Positions 50,353-59,325 are shown, counted from the first letter of the stretch. The stretch: DNA of 64,000 nt from DATMNI01 sp035570275 (GCA_035570275.1 DATMNI010000285.1:1-64000), one strand, 5' to 3'. Program-made: numbers and translations. Notes: generated by a model not told the origin, from the letters alone.

Positions 50353-51537
50353 ATGAAACTCGCAGAACGCATGTCCCGCATCGGCGTCGAATCGGCTTTC
50401 GACGTCCTGGTGCGTGCCCGGGCGCTGGAGGCGCAGGGGCGGAGCGTGATCCACCTGGAAATCGGCGAGCCCGATTTCCCGAGCCCGCCCCACGTCATCG
50501 AAGCGGCCAAGCAGGCGCTGGACGAGGGGTGGACTCATTATGGCCCCACCCAAGGCCTTCCCGAGCTGCGCCAGGCCATCGCCGCCCATATTTCGCGCAG
50601 CCGGGGCGTCCAGGTGGGCCCTGAGCACGTGTCGGTAGTGCCCGGCGGCAAGCCCATCATCTTTTTCCCCATGATGGCCCTGCTGGAACCGGGGGACGAG
50701 GTGATTTACCCGAATCCCGGCTTCCCGATTTACGAATCGATGATCCGGTTCCTGGGCGCCAAACCGGTCCCGATACCCCTCGAAGAAAGCCGCGCGTTTT
50801 CCTTCGATCTGGACCTCTTCCGCGACCGGCTGAACGATCGCACGAAAATGGTGGTGCTCAATTCGCCACAGAATCCGACCGGCGGCGTGATTCCGGCGCA
50901 GGATATCGCGGCCATCGCCGGCATGCTGCGCGACCGCGACGTCATTGTGCTCAGCGACGAGATCTACTCCGAGATCTGCTACGGCGAGCCGCCGGTTTCG
51001 ATCGCGTCATTTCCGGGGATGCTGGAGAAGACCATCATCCTCGACGGTTTTTCCAAGACCTACGCCATGACCGGCTGGCGCATGGGCTACGGCGTGATGC
51101 CGGAGTGGCTGGTGGACGCCGTCAACAAACTGATGGTGAATTCGAATTCCTGCACGGCCAGTTTCACGCAGCGCGCCGGCATCGCCGCTCTCACCGGGCC
51201 GCGGGATGGCGTGCAGGCGATGGTTGCCGAGTTCCGGCGCCGCCGCGACGCCATCGTTGCCGGTCTGAACCAGGTGCCCGGCTTCCGCTGCGCCATGCCC
51301 GGAGGCGCATTCTATGTCTTCGCCAACATAACGGGAACGGGAATGGGTTCCAAGGAACTGGCTGACCTGCTGCTGTACGAAGCCGGCGTAGCGGGTCTCA
51401 ATGGCGGCTCGTTCGGCGAGTACGGAGACGGTTACATCCGCTTCAGCTACGCCAATTCCCTGCCTAACCTTATGGAGGCCGTGGAGCGCATCAAAAAAGT
51501 GGCTGTCCGCTGGGAAGCCGCCGCTTTGGTCCGGTAG
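50353..51537 (+). CDS. Class I/II pyridoxal-phosphate aminotransferase
   Basis: 394 aa, aspartate-aminotransferase-like fold type I. Motifs: GEPDFPSPPHVIEAA, YGPTQGLPELRQAIA, VVLNSPQNPTGGV with the conserved Asn, VLSDEIYSEICYGE, and ILDGFSKTYAMTGWRMGY with the Schiff-base lysine. The substrate is not clear. I choose ATG 50353; the upstream in-frame ATG adds 20 unrelated residues. It stands alone, with lysC nearby, so amino-acid metabolism is likely. Confidence 0.9.
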   Translation: MKLAERMSRIGVESAFDVLVRARALEAQGRSVIHLEIGEPDFPSPPHVIEAAKQALDEGWTHYGPTQGLPELRQAIAAHISRSRGVQVGPEHVSVVPGGKPIIFFPMMALLEPGDEVIYPNPGFPIYESMIRFLGAKPVPIPLEESRAFSFDLDLFRDRLNDRTKMVVLNSPQNPTGGVIPAQDIAAIAGMLRDRDVIVLSDEIYSEICYGEPPVSIASFPGMLEKTIILDGFSKTYAMTGWRMGYGVMPEWLVDAVNKLMVNSNSCTASFTQRAGIAALTGPRDGVQAMVAEFRRRRDAIVAGLNQVPGFRCAMPGGAFYVFANITGTGMGSKELADLLLYEAGVAGLNGGSFGEYGDGYIRFSYANSLPNLMEAVERIKKVAVRWEAAALVR

Positions 51538-51576
51538 AACGGTCTGTACGTGACCTGGCGCCGGGCGGCCGAGCAG

Positions 51577-51746
51577 GCCCCTGATCCCTGACCCGTGACC
51601 CCTGGCCCCTGACCCCGGCCACTGTCCCCTGACCCCCCGCCCCGCGAGCGAAGCGAGCCCCGCCCCTCAGCCACTGGCCACCGGCATCCGGCCACCGGCC
51701 ACCGCCCCCCAGCCACTGGCCACCAGCCACCGGCCACCGGCCCCCC
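51577..51746. repeat. Long GC-rich heptamer array upstream of cmk
   Basis: First part: units like CCCTGAC/CCCTGGC in 7-bp steps (51577-51640). Centre: GCGAGCGAAGCGAGC, a perfect hairpin. Second part: CCGGCCA/CTGGCCA units (51668-51746). It has the 7-bp period of the other arrays and is the largest of the GGCC type in the window. Confidence 0.8.
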
Positions 51747-51761
51747 TGTTATCCTGATTCT

Positions 51762-52454
51762 TTGGCAGACTTAAACCATCGCCGCGTCGTGGTCGCCATC
51801 GACGGACCAGCGGCCGCGGGCAAAAGCACCATCGCGAAACGGCTCGCCGGGCGCCTCGGCTTCACCTACATCGACACCGGCGCCATGTATCGCGCCGTGG
51901 CGCTATGGGCGCTCCGGCAAAACGTCGATCCTGGCGACATGCATCGCATGCAGCAACTTGCCCTGGCGGCGGAAATCGAGCTGATGCCGGGCCGTATACG
52001 GCTCAACGGCGAGGACATCACCGAAGCCATCCGCACGCCGGAAGTCTCCAACGCGGCGTCCAAGGTGGCGGTGATTCCAGGGGTGCGGCGAGCCATGGTG
52101 GCCAAGCAGCGCGAGATGGGAGAGCGCACCAGCGTGGTGATGGAGGGACGGGACATCGGCACGGTGGTCTTTCCCAATGCCGACGTCAAGGTCTTCCTGG
52201 ACGCTAACCCGCAGGAGCGCGTGCGGCGGCGGCTGGAAGAAGCCCAGGCCAGAGGCGATCGCATCTCCGCGGAGGAGTTGGCCGCCCAGATGAAAGAACG
52301 CGACCAGCGCGACAGCACGCGCGCCGATGCCCCGTTGTCGCAGGCGCCCGATGCGGCCTATCTGGACTCCACGGCGCTCGATATTGGCGAGGTGGAGGAG
52401 GCGATTCTGAAAATGGTGCGGGCGCGCGTCACCAACGGAAAGGAAATTCGGTGA
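51762..52454 (+). CDS. cmk: Cytidylate kinase
   Basis: Phosphorylates CMP and dCMP. 230 aa with P-loop GPAAAGKS at residues 15-22, substrate motifs FTYIDTGAMYRAVALWALRQ and VVMEGRDIGTVVFPNADVKV, and LID-like ERVRRRLEEAQARGD. Start is probably TTG 51762 just past the repeat array; GTG 51789 would begin nearer the first strand. Neighbouring lysC suggests no functional link. Confidence 0.94.
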   Translation: MADLNHRRVVVAIDGPAAAGKSTIAKRLAGRLGFTYIDTGAMYRAVALWALRQNVDPGDMHRMQQLALAAEIELMPGRIRLNGEDITEAIRTPEVSNAASKVAVIPGVRRAMVAKQREMGERTSVVMEGRDIGTVVFPNADVKVFLDANPQERVRRRLEEAQARGDRISAEELAAQMKERDQRDSTRADAPLSQAPDAAYLDSTALDIGEVEEAILKMVRARVTNGKEIR

Positions 52455-52503
52455 AAGACATTCAGGCAAGAATGCCTGTGCTACGTTACCGCGAGGGACA
52501 AGA

Positions 52504-53991
52504 TTGAACGATCTCCTGGTAATGAAGTTCGGCGGCACCAGCGTCGGAAGCGCCGAACGGATGCGGGTGGCGGCGGGGTTGGCCGCCAAGGAACGGAAGC
52601 AACGTCCGGTGGTGGTAGTGGTGTCGGCCATGAGCAAGGTCACCGACCTGCTGCTGGACACTATGCGGCATGCGGAGGCGGGCGATGGTGCCGGCGTGGA
52701 ACAGAACCTGGCGGCGCTGCGCCGGCGGCATCAGGAGGCCTGCTGCGAATTGCTGCCGGCCGGCAGGCAGGAAGAGGTGTTGGGCCTGCTCCACGACGTG
52801 ATCGACGAGTTTGAGCGCCTGGTCCGCGGCATGGCGATGTTGGGTGTGCGGCCGCCGCGGTCGGTGGATGAAGCCGTGGCGGTGGGGGAACGGCTTTCGG
52901 CCGTTCTGGTTGCCGAGTTCCTCACGGCCGATGGGACACCGGCCGTGGCGGTGAATGCGCGCGACGTGGTGGTGACCGACGCCGTTTTCGGCAACGCCTC
53001 GCCCCTGATGGAGCCCACCGGCGAGAAGGCGAAGGCCAGGCTGGTGCCGCTGATCGAGGCCGGCAAGCTGCCGGTGATTACCGGTTTCAACGGGGCCACC
53101 GCCGATGGCCGCCCGACCACGCTGGGCCGCGGCGGCTCGGACTTTTCGGCTTCCATTCTGGCGGCGGCGCTCGACGCTTCCGAGTTGTGGATCTGGACCG
53201 ACGTGGATGGCATCATGAGCGCCGATCCGCGCCTGGTGCCGGATGCCCTGGTGCTGGAGGAGATCACCTACGCGGAGGCCGCGGAACTAGCCTACAACGG
53301 GGCCAAAGTGCTGCATCCGCGCACCCTGGCGCCCCTGGTGGAAAAGCAGATCCCAGTCTGGAGCAAGAACAGCTTTGCGCCGGAGAAGCCGGGGACCAAG
53401 ATTGTGCCTTCGATGGCGGTGGCGTATGGGGCCCGCGCCGTGGCATCCATGCGCAACGTGGCGCTGATTTCCATCGAGCCCGCCAGCCCGGAGCTCAACG
53501 GCGTGCAGGTAATGGCGCGGGCGCTGGATGCCATCGCGCGGGTCAACGTGGAGGTGCTGGTGGTTTCCAGTTCCAGCTACCGCCAGAATTTCTGCGTGCT
53601 GGTGCGTGAAGACGAGCTGGAACGCTGCATGCAGGCCTTGGAAGCCGTGCTGGCGTTGGAGTTGGCGCATCATTACGTGCATCCGATCCAGGTCGATCGT
53701 ACCGTGGGCCTGCTGGCCGCGGTCGGCGAAGGCATGCAGGGCAAGCCCGGGCTGGCGGGGCGGATCTTCACCGCCATTTCCCGCGTGCAGGTGAATATCA
53801 TCGCCATCGCTCAGGGGTCCAGCGAGTTGACGATCGCCGTAGTGGTTGGCCGCGACGGCCTGGAAAGGGCCGTGAAGGCGGTGCATGCCGAGTGCGGATT
53901 GGGGTTGCGCCCGCCCGTGCCGGTACCGGGGTCCGCCAAGTCCGATGGGGAGGCGACGCGATCCAAACGAAAACCGCAAAACGGGGACTGA
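52504..53991 (+). CDS. lysC: Aspartate kinase
   Basis: First step of the lysine/threonine/methionine pathway. 495 aa from a TTG start. Catalytic domain with MKFGGTSVGSAERM at the N-terminus, GFNGATADGRPTTLGRGGSD, and WTDVDGIMSADPRLVPDA. The C-terminal third has two ACT domains (MRNVALISIEPASPELNGVQ; VGLLAAVGEGMQGKPGLAGR, then ISRVQVNIIAIAQGSSELTI) for feedback control. No homoserine dehydrogenase domain is fused. Confidence 0.94.
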   Translation: MNDLLVMKFGGTSVGSAERMRVAAGLAAKERKQRPVVVVVSAMSKVTDLLLDTMRHAEAGDGAGVEQNLAALRRRHQEACCELLPAGRQEEVLGLLHDVIDEFERLVRGMAMLGVRPPRSVDEAVAVGERLSAVLVAEFLTADGTPAVAVNARDVVVTDAVFGNASPLMEPTGEKAKARLVPLIEAGKLPVITGFNGATADGRPTTLGRGGSDFSASILAAALDASELWIWTDVDGIMSADPRLVPDALVLEEITYAEAAELAYNGAKVLHPRTLAPLVEKQIPVWSKNSFAPEKPGTKIVPSMAVAYGARAVASMRNVALISIEPASPELNGVQVMARALDAIARVNVEVLVVSSSSYRQNFCVLVREDELERCMQALEAVLALELAHHYVHPIQVDRTVGLLAAVGEGMQGKPGLAGRIFTAISRVQVNIIAIAQGSSELTIAVVVGRDGLERAVKAVHAECGLGLRPPVPVPGSAKSDGEATRSKRKPQNGD

Positions 53992-54058
53992 TCGTTCCAA
54001 TTTGCAATCAACGCACAAATAGCGCACTACCTTTTGCCTGTGTTAGCATGAGCGGCCA

Positions 54059-55294
54059 GTGAAGTCCTCGCTGGCCGTCCTTTTCCTGGTCAACGTCCTC
54101 AACTACTACGATCGTCAAGCCCTGGCCGCGGTGATGGAGCCGCTGCGGCACGAATTCCACCTGACCGACACACAACTGGGCGGCCTGGTGACCATGTTCA
54201 CCGTAGTCTATGCCCTGGCAGGCCTGCCCCTGGGAAGGCTCGCCGATACCGGAAGCCGCCAACGGCTGCTCGCCATGGGCGTGGCTGTATGGACCGGTCT
54301 TACCGCCCTGGGCGGCTTCGCCGTGAACTACGGAATGCTGCTGGCGACGCGCCTGGGCGTGGGGATAGGCGAAGCCGCCTGCACGCCCGGCGCCGCCAGT
54401 TGGATCGGCGACATGGTCCCTGTCACCGGGCGCGCCCGCGCCATGGCCGGCTTCATGATGGCCGTGCCGGTAGGCATCATGCTGAGTTCGGCCATCAGCG
54501 GACCGGTGGCGCAGGCCTACGGTTGGCGCGTGGCCCTGCTGCTGGCGGCGGCGCCGGGCCTGGTGCTGGTACCGGCACTGCTCCGCCTGACGGAGCCCAA
54601 GAGGGGCATCGCCAAAACCGCTGCCGGTGCCAGTTTCCAAAGCCGGGCGTTTTGGTGGATCGCCGTTTCGGGCGCTCTGCTCAATTTCGTGCTGTACAGC
54701 TTCTCCACGTTCCTGCCCGCCTTTCTCACCCGCTACCACGGCCTCTCCGTCGCCCAGGCCGGCATCTGGACGGGCCTGGGCTCCGGCGCATTTGGTGTGC
54801 TCGGCGGAATCGCCGCGGGCCTCTGGGGCGACCGCATCATCCGCACACGCCCCAACGGACGCATGCAGTTGGCCGCCGCCCTATCGCTGATGGCCGCGCT
54901 GCCGGCCTTCGCCGCCATCCGGCTCCCCGCCGGTGATGGGGCCGCCGCCATCGCGCTGCTGATGCTGGCCTACGGGCTGCTGCAGACCTATTACGGACTG
55001 ATCTACGCGTCCATCCAGGACATTGTGCCACCGGGGGTGCGCGGCATCGCCATGGCGACGTACTTTATGGTGACGTACCTGGGCGGCGCCTCCTGGGGCC
55101 CGCTGATCACCGGCAAGCTGAGCGACCACTTCGCCGGCGATGCCGCGCGCGCCGCCGGCTTGGCCGTCATCACGGAAGGCGCGAAGGCGGTCGGGCTGCA
55201 CCACGCGATGTATGTGATCCCGATGCTCTCGGTGGTCCTGGCGGGGGTGCTGTGGGTGGCACAGGCATCGTGGCCTGTACGGACCGAGAGATAG
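54059..55294 (+). CDS. MFS transporter (spinster-like)
   Basis: 411 aa, 12 hydrophobic segments. Family marks: NVLNYYDRQALAAVMEPLRH, the loop GRLADTGSRQRLLAMGVAVW, and ARLGVGIGEAACTPGAASW-like (read ATRLGVGIGEAACTPGAAS). Start is GTG 54059, overlapping the stop of a four-codon ATG ORF (54049-54063) that could couple translation. Substrate unknown. Confidence 0.88.
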   Translation: MKSSLAVLFLVNVLNYYDRQALAAVMEPLRHEFHLTDTQLGGLVTMFTVVYALAGLPLGRLADTGSRQRLLAMGVAVWTGLTALGGFAVNYGMLLATRLGVGIGEAACTPGAASWIGDMVPVTGRARAMAGFMMAVPVGIMLSSAISGPVAQAYGWRVALLLAAAPGLVLVPALLRLTEPKRGIAKTAAGASFQSRAFWWIAVSGALLNFVLYSFSTFLPAFLTRYHGLSVAQAGIWTGLGSGAFGVLGGIAAGLWGDRIIRTRPNGRMQLAAALSLMAALPAFAAIRLPAGDGAAAIALLMLAYGLLQTYYGLIYASIQDIVPPGVRGIAMATYFMVTYLGGASWGPLITGKLSDHFAGDAARAAGLAVITEGAKAVGLHHAMYVIPMLSVVLAGVLWVAQASWPVRTER

Positions 55295-55348
55295 CTGAGG
55301 GAACACGGCCGATCGCCACTTTGGCAATAGAATGGAGGTCGAGGCAGC

Positions 55349-55603
55349 TTGCGAGCCCGATTCTACATCGATTCAGCGACCGGGGCGCCGCATATTCATA
55401 ACCACCAGATCAAGGAGGATGAAGTCATTGACGTTTTGGAGAGACCCGGAGAGGATCGCATGGGCCGTGACGGTTCAAGGGTCTTGCTCGGTCAAACGGC
55501 CGCTGGCAGGTATTTGCGCGTGATTTATGTTCCAGACCCGGAGCTGGATAGTGTGTTCGTCATCACAGCGTACGAACTGACCGGTAAGCCGCTCGCGGCG
55601 TAA
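55349..55603 (+). CDS. DUF4258-like putative toxin
   Basis: 84 aa from TTG 55349. It has RFYIDSATGAPHIHNHQIKE, GEDRMGRDGSRVLLGQTAAG, then RYLRVIYVPDPELDSVFVIT, the beta-rich pattern of DUF4258 proteins that are thought to be RelE/BrnT-like RNases. It precedes a small acidic gene by 26 bp, a toxin-first pair. Activity is inferred only from family and context. Confidence 0.75.
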   Translation: MRARFYIDSATGAPHIHNHQIKEDEVIDVLERPGEDRMGRDGSRVLLGQTAAGRYLRVIYVPDPELDSVFVITAYELTGKPLAA

Positions 55604-55629
55604 CGCAAACGCAGAAAGAAGAAGCACCA

Positions 55630-55824
55630 ATGAGCCAGGACAAGTTTCCAGACGGATGGGATGAGGACAAAGTACGACGGGTACTCACACACTACGCAGA
55701 ACAAACTGAGGGGGAGGCCGTGGAGGAAGATGAGGCTGGCGTCGAATCCTCCGAGACGGTGATGAGTGTTCCTCACGACCTCGTGCCCATGGTTCGAGAA
55801 ATGATCGCCAAGCGCCAGAGCTGA
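55630..55824 (+). CDS. Putative antitoxin partner of the DUF4258 protein
   Basis: 64 aa, acidic: FPDGWDEDKVRRVLTHYAEQ, then EGEAVEEDEAGVESSE and VPHDLVPMVREMIAKRQS. I recognise it as a small family found next to DUF4258 genes. No DNA-binding fold is evident at sequence level. Confidence 0.68.
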   Translation: MSQDKFPDGWDEDKVRRVLTHYAEQTEGEAVEEDEAGVESSETVMSVPHDLVPMVREMIAKRQS

Positions 55825-55935
55825 CGATGGCCGGTCGCGGCACATGGTCGGCAGGATGGACTATCCCCCTCTTCTGTTAGTTTGCTAATGCCTGTGCTGT
55901 GTCATGACGACTAGACCGGCTAGAGGTTAGTATCG

Positions 55936-56241
55936 ATGTCCACTTCGGGAATCATTGGCGAAGAGATCGACAAACATGCCGCGCTGGCCAGCGCTGCTCT
56001 CCGGAACATCTCCGCCGTTGGCGCTGGCCCCAGCGCAAAGCAGTTGCTTCCACGCGCTGTCTTCGACATGCTTGGGCCGTACTCGGCGGCGCTTTTCTTT
56101 GCGGAGCGTGTCGTGCAATCCGACCAGTTCAACGCGGAACTGGTCAGGCTCTCCACTCAAAATTGCTTCCGCTTGAGCGCATGGCTGACGATATGCTTGC
56201 TGCCGCCAGGCAACGGGGTTACTTCGACGATCCAGATATAG
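55936..56241 (+). CDS. Hypothetical protein
   Basis: 101 aa, MSTSGIIGEEIDKHAALASA, then FDMLGPYSAALFFAERVVQS. I do not recognise the family. The last 25 codons overlap the next gene in another frame and have poor coding character, so the protein may be truncated or frameshifted. It lies inside the toxin-antitoxin patch. Confidence 0.4.
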   Translation: MSTSGIIGEEIDKHAALASAALRNISAVGAGPSAKQLLPRAVFDMLGPYSAALFFAERVVQSDQFNAELVRLSTQNCFRLSAWLTICLLPPGNGVTSTIQI

Positions 56242-56399
56242 CCGAGCCCCTTCATTGGCTGGAAACCTGCAACGAGCAGGTGAAGGACTGCATGGTGGCG
56301 GTGGAGTCAATGCTGGACCCACAGCTTGACGACCTCATGGCGATGGCGTTGGAGGAGCACCAGCGGGGCGAGGCCGCTCCACTGGACTCGATCCGTTGA
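56181..56399 (+). CDS. Putative antitoxin upstream of a broken RelE/ParE toxin
   Basis: 72 aa, MADDMLAAARQRGYFDDPDI then LDPQLDDLMAMALEEHQRGE and APLDSIR. The ending EEHxRGExxPLDxxR is typical of antitoxins that precede RelE/ParE toxins. A GTG-started RelE/ParE-like frame begins 2 bp after its stop, which supports the role. An upstream TTG (56163) is an alternative start. Confidence 0.6.
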   Translation: MADDMLAAARQRGYFDDPDIAEPLHWLETCNEQVKDCMVAVESMLDPQLDDLMAMALEEHQRGEAAPLDSIR

Positions 56400-56400
56400 A

Positions 56401-56535
56401 GTGAGCCGCTACAGCGTTTCACTGTCCCGGACAGCCGAAAAGTATTTCGAGCGGTGCGACGCCGCGACCCGTGACCGGCTAGGGCAGAAGCTCGAAAAGC
56501 TGAAAGCTGATCCGTTGAGTGCGATGCTGCGGTTC
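56401..56535 (+). pseudogene. RelE/ParE-family toxin, 3' end lost
   Basis: From GTG 56401 the frame reads VSRYSVSLSRTAEKYFERCD then AATRDRLGQKLEKLKADPLS, the N-terminal half of a RelE/ParE toxin. After about 45 codons the similarity ends and the frame runs antisense into a PEP-CTERM gene. The beta-sheet half with the catalytic residues is missing, so the toxin is inactive. Confidence 0.75.
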
Positions 56536-57248
56536 GCCGGTCGCGCAGAGCGAAACAGCAGGAAGGCCACGCCGCCAGCCATAAGCAACCAAGCCGATGG
56601 CTCTGGTACGGTCGGGGCAGTGTTATCGATGTTAAAAGTTGCGCCGACGCCGGATCCAGTACCGAAGGAAATTGTGTATCTGAAGTCCGCCAGCGTTATG
56701 GGGCCGAATGCGAACAGCTGATTGGTTACAGAACCTGATGAGAACGGGGCTGGCGGGAAGAAAGGGCCCAAGAGCGCCATGGCGGTCCCGCCGTTTGAGA
56801 AAACCTGACCCTGAACGCTGCTCGCATTCGCGAGCGGACCTCCAAAAGTTCCGTTGATCGCCTCAAAGCCGCTACGGTTGATTCCAGTCGCGAAAGGCGT
56901 CTGGAAGTTCTGCAGGAAATCGATCACCAGCGAGTCTGCACCCGAAGGCGTTCCAGAATCATTTCCAAGGTATGTGAACGTTAGTCCTGTTAAGGCGATT
57001 CGAACAATTCCGGTGGTGTTCGACAAATTCCTCGCGGCCAAGGTTCCCGTCGCCCGGTATTCGTCCGTGTTTGCAAATGTGTACACGAAGCTGAAGGGAT
57101 CAGTAAGGGAGGTGCCCTCGGCAAGGGTATCGACAGGAGTGCAGGCGCCAAACTCACAGGTTCCGTTTACGCTGATGGCACCTGCAAAGGCCGTTCCGGC
57201 TAGCAGGGTTGAGATTACAGGCAGGAGGCAGTATTGTGGTGAGCTCAT
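56409..57248 (-). CDS. PEP-CTERM sorting-signal protein with aberrant C-terminus
   Basis: 279 aa, signal peptide (MSSPQYCLLPVISTLLAGTA), a Ser/Thr/Gly-rich secreted body and the motif VPEPSAWLLMAGGVAFLLF followed by RSARPANR, a PEP-CTERM signal for exosortase processing. Normally the protein ends within a few basic residues; here it runs about 39 residues further, antisense into the broken toxin. That places a recombination join near 56535-56560. No exosortase gene is in the window. Confidence 0.78.
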   Translation of the reverse strand: MSSPQYCLLPVISTLLAGTAFAGAISVNGTCEFGACTPVDTLAEGTSLTDPFSFVYTFANTDEYRATGTLAARNLSNTTGIVRIALTGLTFTYLGNDSGTPSGADSLVIDFLQNFQTPFATGINRSGFEAINGTFGGPLANASSVQGQVFSNGGTAMALLGPFFPPAPFSSGSVTNQLFAFGPITLADFRYTISFGTGSGVGATFNIDNTAPTVPEPSAWLLMAGGVAFLLFRSARPANRSIALNGSAFSFSSFCPSRSRVAASHRSKYFSAVRDSETL

Positions 57249-57449
57249 CTTGTTCTCCGGGGTTTACTCTATCACGAAAAACGGTAGATTCCTCACTTTT
57301 TTGAAACATGTATTTAATGGTACTGGTATGTCACATTTGTGACATGCCGCACTGGTAATCGAGGTGAAGATTGCTGCGGGCCGAGGGCAGCCGGCACAAC
57401 ATAAGCAGGACGAGTATTCCAGCTTGCTTCACCTGCATGCCGTGGTGCT

Positions 57450-57639
57450 GCGAGGATGACCTGGTGCTTCTGGCCGCCTTGAATTTCAAGATCGACGGCC
57501 CTTATCAGGTGACAGATTTCCCTCGGCTGCGCGCTCTGGCCAAGCTCCACGAATTGACGGCGTACGACGTGGCGTATCTTGATTTAGCCAAGCGGATGCC
57601 AAGGCCGCCATCGCGGAAGGAATCGAAGTGCTGAGTTGA
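57450..57639 (+). pseudogene. VapC-type PIN-domain toxin, 3' remnant with internal deletion
   Basis: The frame LVLLAALNFKIDGPYQVTDF then RLRALAKLHELTAYDVAYLD and LAKR matches the C-terminal half of PIN toxins (LTAYDxAYLxLA). It then breaks: the usual LPLATLD segment is absent and DAKAAIAEGIEVLS with a stop follows in another frame (57595-57639). An out-of-frame deletion of about ten codons explains this. No N-terminal half or antitoxin was found. Confidence 0.72.
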
Positions 57640-57646
57640 TCAGGCC

Positions 57647-57991
57647 TCACTCCGCCACCCCATATCTCTTCAGCAACTCCACCCCCCGCCGCTCCCCGCC
57701 CTGCTCGGCCAGCCGCGCGTGGCGCCAGGCCGCCCGGTAGTCTTCGCGCACCACATAAATCTCCGTCAACGCCGCGTGCGCTTCGGCCAACGCCGGGTCC
57801 AGCCGCACGGCCTCCAACAGTAGCCCCATAGCCTCATCCTGCTTCAATGCCACGCGGTACAACTGCGCCAGGTGGTAGTACGGGCGCGCATTGGCGGGCT
57901 CGCGCGCGATCCAGGCAATCTGCTCATCCATCTGCAGCCGCGTCTCGGCATCGAGCGCGTGCTCGATCACCTCCTTGCGCCAGAAGCTCAT
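57647..57991 (-). CDS. TPR-repeat protein
   Basis: 114 aa, two to three tetratricopeptide repeats (ARPYYHLAQLYRVALKQDEA, GLLLEAVRLDPALAEAHAAL, TEIYVVREDYRAAWRHARLA). Cytosolic, protein-interaction role likely. Its ATG overlaps the glycerate kinase stop (ATGA), so it is the last gene of the minus-strand operon. Confidence 0.8.
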   Translation of the reverse strand: MSFWRKEVIEHALDAETRLQMDEQIAWIAREPANARPYYHLAQLYRVALKQDEAMGLLLEAVRLDPALAEAHAALTEIYVVREDYRAAWRHARLAEQGGERRGVELLKRYGVAE

Positions 57992-59325
57992 GCCTTACCC
58001 TTTGGCTTACCCGTTGCCTTACCGGTTGCCTTACCCGCTGGTTCACCCACCATCACCAACCGCACATCGGCCACGTTGGTGTTGGTCGGCCCCGTGATCA
58101 CCAGGTCGCCAAGCGGCTCGAAGTAGCGGTACGCGTTGTTGTCGTTCAGGTAGCGGCGCGCCTCTGGGTTGCGGCGCAGCGTATCGCCATCGGCAATGGC
58201 GCCGGCAGCGTCGGTGGGGCCGTCGGTGCCATCGGTGCCGGCGCTGAGGATCACCACGTTCTCCAGGCCCGCGATATCCAACGCCGCCGCCAGCACGAAT
58301 TCCTGATTGCGTCCGCCCAATCCGTCGCCTTTGAGCGTCACCGTCGTCTCTCCGCCGGTGACGATGCAGGCCGGCGGCTTGACCGGCTGGCCGGAGCGGA
58401 CGATTTCGCGCGCGATGGCGGCGTGCATGCGCGCGATCTCGCGGGTCTCGCCTTCAATCTCGCTCGACAGCACCAGCGTCCGGAAGCCCAGCCCGCGGGC
58501 GCACAGGGCCGCCGCCTGCAGCGCCAGGCGATTGCCGCCCACCACGGTGTTGCGCACGCGCCGGAAAACCGGGTCCGCGGGCTTCGGAGTCTCGGCGATT
58601 TCGCCGCGCTCGCCGCGTTCAATCCGCTCCCTCACAGCGGCTGGAACCTGGCTGCGGATGGCGTATTTGTCGAGGATTCCGCCGGCCACCGCGAAGGTGG
58701 AAGCATCGGGTGCGGTGGGGCCGGAACCGATCACGTCCAGGTCGTCGCCGATCACATCGGAAAGCAGCAGCGATTCCACGGTGGCGGGCGCAGCCAGGCG
58801 GGCCAGTTGGCCCCCCTTGATGCGCGAAATGTGTTTGCGGATGGCGTTGATCTCGTGGATATTGGCGCCGCAGGCCAATAGCAGGCGCGTGGTGGCCTGC
58901 TTCTCTTCGAGCGTGATCCCCGCGGCCGGCAGCGGCAGCAGCGCGGAACCGCCGCCCGAAATCAGGCAGACCACCAGGTCGTCTTGGCCCGCCGCCGTGG
59001 CGATTTGCGCGATGCGTTCTGCGCCCGCCACGCCCCGTTCATCCGGCATCGGATGGCCGCATTCGTTCAGTTCGATGCGCTTCAGCCGGGCCAGGTGGCC
59101 GTCCTTTACGTTGATCAGGCCCGCTGCGATCCGCCGCCCCAGCACGCGCTCCGCGGCCTGCGCCATGGAGGCTCCGGCTTTCCCGGCGCCGATCACGTAA
59201 ATGTTGCGGTAGCGCGAGAGGTCGCGGCGCTTCAGGTGGCGCGCCACGGCATCCGCCGGGTCGGCCGCCACCAGTGCGGCTTTGAAAATGGTCATCGCAT
59301 GACGGCGCAGCAGCCTGACGCTCAT
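57988..59325 (-). CDS. Glycerate 2-kinase (MOFRL family)
   Basis: 445 aa. Converts D-glycerate to 2-phosphoglycerate. N-terminal DUF4147 domain with IYVIGAGKAGASMAQAAERV, VKDGHLARLKRIELNECGHP and VVCLISGGGSALLPLPAAGI; C-terminal MOFRL domain with GLGGRNQEFVLAAALDIAG and SAGTDGTDGPTDAAGAIADG. The tail GKATGKATGKPKGKA is coded by 12-bp DNA repeats. The start lies in a triplicated stop/start repeat. Confidence 0.92.
   Translation of the reverse strand: MSVRLLRRHAMTIFKAALVAADPADAVARHLKRRDLSRYRNIYVIGAGKAGASMAQAAERVLGRRIAAGLINVKDGHLARLKRIELNECGHPMPDERGVAGAERIAQIATAAGQDDLVVCLISGGGSALLPLPAAGITLEEKQATTRLLLACGANIHEINAIRKHISRIKGGQLARLAAPATVESLLLSDVIGDDLDVIGSGPTAPDASTFAVAGGILDKYAIRSQVPAAVRERIERGERGEIAETPKPADPVFRRVRNTVVGGNRLALQAAALCARGLGFRTLVLSSEIEGETREIARMHAAIAREIVRSGQPVKPPACIVTGGETTVTLKGDGLGGRNQEFVLAAALDIAGLENVVILSAGTDGTDGPTDAAGAIADGDTLRRNPEARRYLNDNNAYRYFEPLGDLVITGPTNTNVADVRLVMVGEPAGKATGKATGKPKGKA
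57993..58040. repeat. Four 12-bp repeats at the glycerate kinase 3' end
   Basis: Units CCTTACCCTTTG, GCTTACCCGTTG, CCTTACCGGTTG and CCTTACCCGCTG, head to tail. On the minus strand they code (T)GKA-type residues at the kinase C-terminus, and the last copy places AAGGGTAAGG just before the TPR start, where it can act as the ribosome binding site. Confidence 0.75.

Noticed and set aside
56401..56721. Extended RelE/ParE frame as a working toxin
   Set aside because: Only the first 45 codons resemble the family; the remainder is antisense to the PEP-CTERM gene and lacks the catalytic half.
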